A stretch of 64,000 bases of DNA from Chionoecetes opilio (taxonomy: Eukaryota > Arthropoda > Malacostraca > Decapoda > Majidae): the NCBI GenBank assembly GCA_016584305.1, contig JACEEZ010024141.1:109060-173059 (forward strand), read 5' to 3'. Of the stretch, positions 36,629-46,328 are shown piece by piece. The notes beneath the pieces were generated by a model. The model worked only from the letters and a program-made list of their open reading frames with translations, was not told the origin of the DNA and did not search any database. Made by a program: the position numbers and the translations under genes. The stretch's first letter is position 1; each line of letters begins with the position of its first letter.

Positions 36629-37932
36629 CCCGCAGAGTGCCGGCTAATTTTGCTCAGTGTACATCTGCCAGTGCCGGCCAGTTTTCGATTTTTTTTTTAT
36701 TGGCCTAATATATGAATATGTGTGAAAAAAGAAGAAAAATGGAAAAAAAAAAAAAAATGGACTCACCTTGTACATTTTCACTGAGAAATCAGTCTTCGAA
36801 GGTCGCGAGTGAAGCTGAAATTTTCAGTGTAGACACCGTAGAGTTTTACGTCTCTCGTCGAATGTTTATTTATTTTATACGGTTTTTTTCGTCTTTGCAC
36901 GGACACTTTGCGAGTACTTAGAGTATATCACCATTGAGTATGGACTACTTTTAGCCACTCACAATAGTTTTGATGATGTACGCACACTCAGAAAACGAGA
37001 TACGGACCCAGAAAATACGCCAATCACACATTTTGTTTGTTTTTTTGAGGTCACATTATTTGCTATTATTTATAACTATATTTACATGTCACTTATTTTT
37101 ATTATTTCACACACTTATAATTATTACTGCACATGATTTTACTGTCATTTTTCAGTAGTGTATTTGATTTCATGTCACAATATTTACTATTATTTGTACG
37201 ATATTTACATGTCACTTATTTTTAGTACTTATAAATATAACTGTACATTATTTTTTGTCTTTTTCAGTAGTGTAGGAGTGTGTGGTACTCCTTGAAGCAA
37301 GGGTGAATGCACAGTCCCACATCACAATCCTTGCACTCGTATCTCGTGTCTTTTTTCTGGGTTTCAGCTCGTCTTGTGGTAGCCATACACACTTTACACC
37401 GTCTTTGCCGATTTACCCTTGTTTCGGTTGACTCGACAGGGGATATGAAGTGCCCTTGAGCTAAACGTGTGGGCATCTCCTCATTTCTTTGGTGTCTCTC
37501 TGGGCGTCTCCGGTCCGAGTGTTCAAGTAGCAACTCTCTGATGACCTCGAGGGTGTACCTGTTCAGCACCTCTTTCTTCCCTGTCACATGTTGGTATAGA
37601 GCATGGGAATTGTAGAGTGCCAGGTCTAGGAGGTGGAAAAACATTTTCTTATACCACTTCATGGTTTTCTGGGCGCATTTTCATTTTCCTATGAAATGCC
37701 CTGACTAGGATTACGCGGCGACCCATTGTCGAAGAATGGTTGAGGGTAGGGGGTTGTGTTTGTAGGGGCAGGAAGCCAGAAGGGTAAGGTACATTTGGTA
37801 GAAATATGAAAGCCATAGGTGCAGTAGTTTCGCTGCTACGAATTTGTTTCGGCGAGTCCGTATATATACGGACCTGGCACTGGGCGTGACAAGACCCTAG
37901 TCCGTATATATACGGACCTGGCACTCAGCGGG
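36629..37932 (-). mobile_element. piggyBac element, internally deleted
   Basis: TTAA at 36625-36628 and 37933-37936 flank inverted ends CCCGCAGAGTGCCGGC and GCACTCAGCGGG. Near the right end an 18-bp palindrome gtccgtatatatacggac occurs twice, each followed by ctggcact. A transposase C-terminus is encoded on the - strand. TTAA with CCC ends is the piggyBac hallmark. Confidence 0.85.
37264..37662 (-). pseudogene. piggyBac transposase C-terminus
   Basis: 132 residues beginning MKWYKKMFFHLLDLALYNSH and ending in a cysteine-rich domain, RRCKVCMATTRRAETQKKDT then RYECKDCDVGLCIHPCFKEY. The WYKK-x-FFHLLDLA segment and the CxxC...CxxCxxxLCxxPCFxxYH pattern match piggyBac (PGBD4-like) transposases. 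The catalytic DDD core is absent from this copy, so it is not a functional transposase. The N-terminal part was lost by deletion. Confidence 0.85.
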
Positions 37933-38187
37933 TTAAAAGAAAACTACATTACTATTGAAACCATTGGCAGTAACAAAAGAAATCATAGGGGAGGAGAAGC
38001 TACAAAAACAATAGAGCCAGTAGTCATAGGGGAAAGAGGAGCAACACTAGATAGATAGTTTCAGGCTCCAACGTAAAAAAAAAAAGAAAAAAAGTTGGAA
38101 GTGTATCATCGGCCGTCTAACCTCAAAAATATTGGAAAAAACTGACGGTAAACAGAAAGAAGAAGAAAATAGAGAAGCAACACTCAC

Positions 38188-38327
38188 TGCAGCTGAGGCA
38201 CAATTCCCGGGTCATTGGAATGCGGGGTCATGGGAGTCATGGGTCCTCCTACCGGGGTGGAGGGACCCAGCGCCGAGCCAAACATGCCCACCTGCGAGCC
38301 CCCACCCATGGCCGGGGACATGAGGCT
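38188..38327 (-). CDS. TBP: TBP, N-terminal region exon 2
   Basis: Acceptor ctccgcag and donor CTGCA/gtgagt. It encodes SLMSPAMGGGSQVGMFGSAL, then GPSTPVGGPMTPMTPHSNDP and GIVPQLQ. The SSP/GPSTPMTP...DPGIVPQLQ string is the animal TBP linker just before the conserved core. 46 codons plus two bases, in phase with the next exon. Confidence 0.95.
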
Positions 38328-38744
38328 CTGCGGAGAAATCATGACTTAGTAACAACCTTCATTGTGCTGTACGCAATAAATCTTGACATACAAAAATTAC
38401 CTCACTTCACACACAGCATTACTTAACCAACTGAAGCAATTTCCTACCTAAAAAAATATATGAACTAGATCAAGAATATCAAGAATCACTCAGTCAGATA
38501 TCATGTGTTCTGCTGGGGGAACAGAGATGTGTGTTGAGGTTCCTGCTCTAGTTCATCACAGTGAATCAAAATACTGAATTACTTGAGATTAGAAATACTT
38601 CAGTATTATAGTAATTATAATACTGAAGATAAACATGAAGATAGCATGTAAGGTAGGCATGAATAGTTATTGGAAAAATAGTAAAGTTAAGAAAATATTC
38701 CCTATTATGTCCATCTTCCTCATGCAAGAGTTAACCAGTATCTT

Positions 38745-38985
38745 CACTCTTTCATCTCCTTCACTGGTAAACTCTGGAACTCTCTTCCTGTTTCTAGTTT
38801 TCCATCTTCCTACGACTTATATTTTTTCAAGAAAGGAGTATCAAGACATTTCCCGAACTAAATTGGCCCAATCCCCTTTCTTTATAATCTTACTGTCTTT
38901 TTTATAGGGACTGCCAACTAACGGACAGTTTTTTTCTTGCCCTTGGCCAGTTCTTTGACTTAAAAAAAAAAAAAAAAAAAATTGA
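38745..38985 (+). repeat. LINE 3'-end fragment, copy 4
   Basis: Same sequence as 594 and 25840 (ctggtaaactctggaactct ... tttatagggactgccaacta), then an A tract at 38960-38979. It lies in TBP intron 1 on the opposite strand to the gene. Confidence 0.65.
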
Positions 38986-39350
38986 CATGCAAGAATTACC
39001 TCACTTCATATACAAAATTACTTAAGTAATCGTCCAGATCCATTTTTTCTTTGCATAATTATGTTGATTGTTCATTCAAAATACCTAATCCACAAAAAAT
39101 AATTCATTTCCACGCCTTATTTCCCTAAAAACATGACTTTTGTAAAAAGCGCGGGAAAAACAACAGCCCCATTCCAGCCGTGGCACGAAACTTGCTGGTG
39201 AAAAAATATAGTACTTGAAGAATTTTGGGTGTTTCTGATATATTTTTGGTGCGATATGGCATATACTTGCATCCTGTATGGGTGCAGCAAGAAAGCTGTG
39301 CCTTTCCCGAGAGCTTAGCACCCATTTACAACCTATACGGCAATGATATA

Positions 39351-41972
39351 CCGTATTTTCCGGCGCATAAGACGCAGTTTTTTCCCTTAAAAAGGAATGC
39401 AAAGTTCACCCTGCGTCTAATGCGGCCATATTAGTGCATGAGAGGTCAGGCAGAGAATGCAGAACAGCCGGTGGTGTATTACTAAAGGGGTCTGGAGTGA
39501 TCTGTGTTGAGCAGTAGTCCACTGAACACAAATTAGTAACTGTGTTATCAACAGTAATGTATAATACTAAGAAAAGGTTGGATTTTTAGAGAAAACAAGA
39601 GCTGGGGCAACAAGATTGCGGTTGTTGCTGCCAAGATGGCCGTGTCAGATGTAAAAATCATCCACACCCCGCTGCTGCTCTCCATGGTAAAACGTCTTGA
39701 TATCTCAGGTCTGCTGCTTCACCTGGGATACTTCACTCGGCGACGCCCTCCGCGCACCCACCATGGGTCATTACCACTCAGAGTCAACCCCACACCCATG
39801 GAAAAGACAAACATCCCGCATATTAGTTGTAGCCTTAACCCGCATTCGACTCGGGCCACACAAGTTGACACAACAGTTGGAAGGAGAATGATAGAAGGGA
39901 GGCAGAAAATGGTGATGGAATTTTCGCTGGAATGAGTATTGTTGATAAATGAAATAGTGAATCAAAGAGTGTTAAAGTGTTTTTTTTAGTGTGAGCGGTG
40001 AGAGGAAGGTGTAGTATCTTGGGGAGTTTCTCTATACACACAAGGATGGAGAAAGGGCGTCGTGGCTTCGTAGTTTATTTGACAGCGAGTCATTGTACAT
40101 CGTGGGGATAAGAGGTGCTCGGCGTGTGTGTCTATGTGTGTCCTGTGGCTGACTGAATTACCTGGCTGGTGTTGCAGTTGTGTCGGCGAGGACAAGTCAG
40201 GTCAGCGTCAGGTCACCCACTAATCCTGGTCCCAGACAGGGAGGGTGGCCTAAACCGATGCAGGTGTGTGTGTGTGTGAGTTTGTTTTAGCGCCGCTACA
40301 GTGGTAAGCAAGGTGGGATAGGAGACAGCATAGGGCTTTGTACCACCTCGACCCCTCAATCCTCACCCCTGTACCTCTACGGATAAGGAAACTGTATGAA
40401 AGAGTGCTAGTAAAAAGGCTGCAACGGTAGATGTAGACGGGACAAAAGTCTTCCACATGGTGTACCAAGACCAAGACCCATCATGGCGCCACATCGTCCG
40501 CCTCAAGGCCGAATCACACCATACCATCATGGTGACACGGCATGCACCATCTCATCACATCCGCTAGAATTTCTTACATTCAAACAAATAGACGTGTTAC
40601 ACTAAACGGTGCGCCGCCGTCACGGCTCCAATACACCACCGTCCTGTTACGTAACGGTTTCTGGGGAAGAATATTTTAACGTAATGAGACTGTGCCGTGC
40701 TGATAATCATCGTTTTCTCAAGGCTTTATGTACCCAAAACAGTGTCTTTTTGAGTTCAACTCCTCTTCTTCATCCACTAGAAGTGCTATTAATGCAAATT
40801 TCTTCAACCATAACCTCTGAGGCACCATGTCTGTTTAGAGGGTGAGCAGGAACTGCCGAAAATGACGGAACCATGACAATAGTGTGAATACAATGCACGG
40901 CTGACGGAACGCTGCCGTGATTTCAGAGTATGAACCAGCCTTCACCTGCACCTTCTGAAGAAGACTAATCAACCTCGCGACTGTGATAGATTCATAGGTG
41001 TAAACCAGGGCAAATATCGTCGATCCCGACAACGGTGCCCTTCAACAATTACAACAATAACAACAAGGTAGAGATGGCTACCTTACAGACAGTGTTAACT
41101 AAATATCTTCGTAAATTTATGTTTTGGGCAACCACCGATTTCGAGGCCGAAACTTAGTCCTCCTGAATAGTTTTGATGTGTTTTTAATTAATCTGGCTCT
41201 CGTTTTTTTTCGGACATCAATGTTTGTTTTCATGGTGTGTGGGGGGGGAGGCAACCGGCCCCCCCAGGTCCGCCCCGCAAACATTGCTACGCTTCAACTG
41301 TCATATTATTTGGGAATATTCGTTTTTTCTCTATATCATCTGTTACTAAACCAAACCCCACCTCTAACCTAACCTAATCTGATTTAACCTAACTAACTTT
41401 CTGGCTGAAATAACGGTAGATTTCGGTACTACGTGTAATTCCATTATTATTTAATTGCGCCATGGGAAATGGGGCTCAAACTACTCAGAATGAAGAAAGC
41501 TACACGATGGTGTAGGTAAGAGTTCTAGGACTTTGAAAGCCCACTACCAAAATAATACCAATATCTATACTTCAAATATTCCACAAAGTCTAAACACATA
41601 GCAGAAAAGCAACAAAGGCATACCTACAACATTAAATCTAAGCTATATGTCATAGGTAGCAAAATATTAGAATATCAATTCGTGGGGGCATCCTGCAATA
41701 TATTATGACCAAATTTGATTACGTCATTCCCTTTACATTTTAACTATAGTATAATTTTTCATTCACATTCACTGCACTGTGAATATTTATTTAGGTATGC
41801 TCATAATCATTTGTTTTCCCCTACAAATCCTTTTTTTTTTTAATAACTTGATAAATTTACGAAATTTATTTTTTCCCTCAAAAACACCAATATTTTATTT
41901 TTTCTAAAAACCTCCTTGTAAAATAGGGGTGCGTCTTATGCGGAGGTGCGTCTTATGCGCCGGCAAATACGG
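39351..41972. mobile_element. Pogo/Tigger-like element with CCGTATTTTC ends
   Basis: Ends CCGTATTTTCCGGCGCATAA and ...TTATGCGCCGGCAAATACGG, flanked by TA (39349-39350, 41973-41974). The word gcgtctta/taagacgc repeats at both ends. No recognisable transposase in the 2.6-kb interior. It interrupts the foldback element, so it is younger. Confidence 0.8.
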
Positions 41973-41974
41973 TA

Positions 41975-42071
41975 TGTGTGCAGACGGCTGGAGCGGCGGG
42001 GGTGCCGCGCGGTGTGCTCAGAGTCTGAGCACACCACGCGGCACACCCGCCGCTCCAGCCGTCTGCACACA
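41975..42071. repeat. 97-bp near-perfect palindrome, GC-rich
   Basis: Two 48-nt arms around one central base at 42023, with only two mismatches (tgtgtgcagacggctggagc ... gctccagccgtctgcacaca). It is the centre of the foldback element and, before the pogo-like insertion, joined directly to the long arms. Confidence 0.95.
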
Positions 42072-42669
42072 TATATCGTCGCCGTATAGGTTGTAAATGG
42101 GTGCTAAGCTCTCGGGAAAGGCACAGCTTTCTTGCTGCACCTATACAGGATGCAAGTATATGCCATATCGCACAAAAAAATATATCAGAAACACCCAAAA
42201 TCTTCAAGTACTATATTTTTTTCTCAGTCTTCGTGTATTTGTATAGGGCTGGCCTGGGAGGCTTCCTAATGTGCCATCACCGAGCCGTGGTCCGTCGTCT
42301 GCTGGTCGTCAGTTGTGTTTGAGAGCTCGGGGAATTTACAGGTTTGAATGCGGATCATTTAAAAACGGGGGTGATGGATGCAAAAAGTGACAACATATTG
42401 TTGATATACTCGATAATGGCTATATTTTGACTGCATTAAATCAGGAATGATGAAATGGTCTGGACGATTACTTAAACAACTACATCAATATCTTACCAAA
42501 AAAAATATATAAACTAGATAAATAAAAAAATCACTGAGTCAGATATTACAAAAGCCTCTTGATACAATAAGTACTGACCTCCACATAAATTACAAGAAGC
42601 TAATGTAACGAGGAGTCAAGGTACTAACAGGTAAAGAGAAGCTAATGTAATGAGAGTCAAGCTACTAAC

Positions 42670-42919
42670 AGGTGTGTGGGGCTGCAGCAGGGTGTGTGGG
42701 GTGAGACCGCCGCCATACTGCTGACCCAGCTGTGACCCTTGCTGCTGTAATATCTGCACGCCCTGCTGCTGCTGCAAGGACTGCTGTTGCTGCTCTTGAA
42801 TGGATTGTTGCTGTTGTTTTGCTGTGCTGAGGGCAATATCATCTCCTCCTCCCCCGAGAGACCCAGGGGAGTGCCGATGCTGGGGATGCTGAACCCCGGG
42901 ATGGTAGGAGCTGATCCAT
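42670..42919 (-). CDS. TBP: TBP, first coding exon (poly-Q region), frame-disrupted
   Basis: On the - strand ATG is at 42919-42917, opening MDQLLP. The next conserved block, PGFSIPSIGTPLGLSGEEE, lies in another frame. The poly-Q block (AKQQQQSIQEQQQQSLQQQQ, then TPHTLLQPHTP) lies in the third frame and runs in phase into donor CCT/gttagt. Animal TBPs start MDQ-x-LP-x-PGFSIPSIGTPL, so all the expected parts are present in order. The exon is 250 nt; two missing single bases, the first probably in the cccgggg run near 42897, would make 252 nt and a 303-residue protein. The intact core and splice sites argue for sequence error rather than a dead gene. The poly-Q tract is a glutamine-rich activation region variable among species. 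Confidence 0.88.
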
Positions 42920-43367
42920 GGCGGGGCAACCTGACGGGCAGACACACTGTATTACTGGGCGGCCATGCACACACACACATACAACACACACACACACACA
43001 CAGCCATGAGTTTGGAAGAAGTGATAGAGGACCATACATAATGGGTGTACAGTATGGGTGTGAGGATATCTTTTTAATGAGTTATCATTAAACATTCATT
43101 AGTGGTCACAGACAGTAGGAGACAGAAGTAGACAGGAAAATTTGATAGTCGACTGACTTAAAGGTTCAGTTCGACTTCATACTAAGTAAGGCATAGCTTG
43201 ATGCCGGCTTTAATGAGGTAACCAAAACAAAGGCAAAAATTGTAAATTAATACCAAATATAGAAGGGAATATTATTGCTTGGCTATTGGCTGTATTCATC
43301 TCGCTAATATGTCATAGGACGTCATCTTAATATGTCACAGGACATCATCTAAGGGATATAGGCTATA

Positions 43368-43470
43368 CAGTATTCCCTCGATATACGATGGGTTTCGCTC
43401 CTGAAAAAACAAACTGTATAGCAAACCACCGTATGTCAAACCTGGCTCAAAAATAACAAGTGAGTCAAAT
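43368..43470. repeat. Left end of another pogo-like family, right end not found
   Basis: TA followed by CAGTATTCCCTCGATATACG, then repeated tatacg / gtatag words, the same layout as elements A-D. No matching right end was found downstream, so it is truncated or too diverged. Confidence 0.4.
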
Positions 43471-44169
43471 TTGAGAGATTGGTAGTGGCTCAGCTGCCAT
43501 GAATCACTGCAGGAAAATGTGAAAAATGCTTGAATTTGATCAACAAATATTTGAGCATGCAATATATGTGAAAACAGACAAGCCACCAGCTAAGGCATCC
43601 ACTCCTAAGTATTTGCAGGCATAGTCTGTGTAATGGTGTTACCTAGAATATGATGCAGGTTTGGTAACATTGCCATCTTCAGGGGTTTGAAGAAGGTATG
43701 TTTCTTGCACATTTTGAAATCTGGCAAATTTCAGAACCTTCTTTCTCAAGGACTAAAACTAGTAGAAACATCCAAACTGCAGAAATTAGTAAACTATCAA
43801 GGGTGGTTTTATGGTGCAAAACTTGAGCCTTTTGAAATGAATAGGTCCCTGAATACCTAAATTTGGGGATATATAAACGGAAACAAATTGCTTTGCGAAT
43901 TTTGACAATTTTTGGGTAAGATTAGTTTTATCAGCCATCTCCTTTTTCAGATGAAACTATATTTCTGGTAAAGTTCCAGAAAAACACCGAATTCACTTTG
44001 GTGAACGAAACTATATTTTTCTGGTGAGTTTCGATGTGTTCAAATTTGAATTAATCTGCTAACCGTTTCTGTCGCAAATCAGTAGCTGTTTTTTTGTGTG
44101 TGATTTGCGACAAATGCTTTTTCTAATGGAGTTTGTTTTATTTTCCGGAAACCCATAAAAAATTTTTTT

Positions 44170-44310
44170 TTAAATAGCACCGAATTTTAAGCATGATTAA
44201 GGTTAAGGTTAGGTTAGGTTTCATTAAATCCTATAAGGTTAGGTTAAATATACTTTGTGGTTAAGGTTAGGTTAGTTTTCATTAAAACCTATAAGGTTAG
44301 GTTTGGTGTT
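44170..44310 (+). repeat. Interstitial aggttaggtt-rich stretch
   Basis: Two near-copies of a 70-bp unit containing aaggttaggttag and ttcattaaa(t/a)cctataagg. The words resemble the arthropod telomeric TTAGG repeat but are embedded in a longer dispersed unit. Reverse-complement words occur near 3095-3130 and 41365-41395. Confidence 0.6.
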
Positions 44311-44941
44311 CTATTCAATTACTTCCCTGTTATATGAGACCCTGACTAATTTCTCCCGGCCAAGTTTTAGTGCTTTTTCTGATGGAGATAGTGTTTTTAA
44401 TGGAAACGGCGAACAGAAAATTCGGTGATGAATTTTTTTATAAATATGGGTTTCGGATTTCTTCGAATTTTTAAATAAATATGGGTTTCCGAAAAATAAA
44501 ACTATCTCCATTAGAAAAAGCACCTATTTTAGGCCAGAAAAAATTTGTCGGTGTCTCTGAAAACGACCGCGAAGTCCTCGTCCATTATTAACCCCCGCAG
44601 TCCTCGTCCATTTTTACCCCGAAAAGGTATGCGACCACCGTATCACTAGCCGCAGTGTCTATAGGTACGGAGCCGTGTCCCTAGCCGCAGCCTACATATG
44701 AATAAATATATACAATAAGTACAGTGAGCTGCCAAGGAAATGTAAGCTGAAATTTTACACTCAAGATGACTGAGAGATGGAACTCCAAGATAAACAATAA
44801 ACTTGCCATGCCACGGAAATAGGAAACTTGAAATAGGTAAAGTAGTTGTTAGTGTGATCAGGAGTGTGTGTTGTGTGTGTATGTCAGGGCGTGAACGCCT
44901 CACCTGGATTACTGGAGGGACACAAATCACCATAGATCACC

Positions 44942-45050
44942 TGTCAGGCCGCCAACCCGCCCTCTGCACCGCCGCTGCCGCCAAGTCACAATATCAACAA
45001 CACAGCCGCCACCACCACAAGTGTCGGCTTGGCGGCGTCTGAATTGTGGC
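44942..45050 (-). other. Possible upstream non-coding exon of TBP
   Basis: A CpG-rich block about 2.0 kb upstream of the TBP start, unlike its AT-rich surroundings. On the - strand it ends cctgacag before gtgatc, a possible donor, and the TBP start exon is preceded by a candidate acceptor (cccgtcag at about 42931). No core promoter motif was confirmed. This is inference only. Confidence 0.2.
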
Positions 45051-45295
45051 CTTTGCAAACGGCTCGTCATTGAACGCTTATTTTCATTTTTTCTGGTTTA
45101 ATGTTCCTATGTGTTGTTTAATAGAATTCGTTTTAGTGACTTTCCATTTTCAGACGAATCTATATTTTTTTGATAGATTTGATGCGTTTGAACAGACTTT
45201 GTTTACTTGCTAATTTTTTTTTTTTTACCATTTTGACCCTACATATAGAATTACTTTATTAGAAGGATTGCATCATTGGTGGCACTGTCTTAATT

Positions 45296-45755
45296 AAAGG
45301 AACACATCCCCCGTGATAAACAACCATAGGGCCCCTCACATCCCCCGTGATAAACAACCATATGGCCCCAACATCCCCCCCGTAATAAACAACCTTATGG
45401 CCCCCCACACCCCCCGTGATAAACAACCATATGGCCCCCACATTCCCAGTGTAAACAACCATATGGTCCCACACATCCACCTCGTGATAAACAACCATAT
45501 ATGGCCCCAAACAATAGATATGCCTTATATCCCCCGTGATAAACAACCATATATGGCCATACTATCCCCCCCTGATAAACAAATTTTACCTTATGGCCCC
45601 CCACATCCCCCCGTGATAAACAACCATATGGCCCCTCACATCCCCCGGCCCGTGATAAAAACCATATATAATATATGGCCCCTCACATCCCACCCGTAAT
45701 AAACAACCATATATGACCCCTCACATCCCTCCCCCGTGATAAACAACTATATACT
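45296..45755 (+). repeat. Minisatellite, about 12 units of 34-50 bp
   Basis: Unit built on cccccgtgataaacaaccat + atggcccctcacat. Units vary in length because of small insertions (atat, ggcc). It reads in frame in places, giving false ORFs rich in DKQPYGPHIP and similar words. Confidence 0.93.
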
Positions 45756-46328
45756 AGCTACAACTGGTGACCTCGAGTTGTGGTGCCAGGGTTTTCCTAT
45801 CGTTGGTTTATTCCTGGTGCCTTTGTTATTTGAATGAAATTAATTTGATTCGGATTTTTCCTTGATTTAAACTTGAATTGAGAATTGAAACTTGTCTTAT
45901 GACTTCACTATTTGATTATAGTATGAACACTTCTCGCTGCGGAGAGTACTGAAATGGGAATGAATTTAAGTGGAAGGGGTATGAGTTAAGGTTAAGGGGA
46001 AATGGTATGAGTTAAGGGGAAGTGCTGCCACCAGCTCAGGCAAGTAGGTCTATGGTTTTACTTCCTGGGCATGTTTGAATAGATATATATATATTAGATT
46101 ATTTGGTAGTCGTGGTTGATACGTGGAATTATACCGAGTAAGGCTGACACTCTTTGGAAGTATGGGGCATACGGGCCCCTAACACAGAATAATCCCCTGA
46201 GGTTTCTACTAAATGACACAAGAACTATATTTGAAACATCATCCTATTTATTCATCCTAAAGTATTATGTCTCTTTTTTTGAGATCACAGACAAACATAT
46301 AAGCTCTAATCCAACACAAGAAAGCTCT

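Larger units (their letters stand above)
39026..42471. mobile_element. TTAA-flanked foldback element (Kolobok- or piggyBac-like)
   Basis: TTAA at 39022-39025 and 42472-42475 flank inverted ends GTAATCGTCCAGA. Deeper in, 39190-39350 and 42065-42230 form long inverted arms (gaattttgggtgtttctgat ... acctatacggc). A short frame in the arms reads MAYTCILYGCSKKAVPFPR, which faintly recalls a THAP zinc finger as in Kolobok transposases. No full transposase. A pogo-like element has inserted into the left arm. Confidence 0.65.

Noticed and set aside
44170..44310. Telomere fragment (TTAGG type)
   Set aside because: The ggttaggtt words are embedded in a longer dispersed unit rather than a clean array, so an ancient telomere fusion is not supported.
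45313..45699. ORF of 128 codons rich in DKQPYGPHIP-type repeats
   Set aside because: It is a frame running through a minisatellite with variable unit length; the other strand is open too. No start context, homologue or splice partners.
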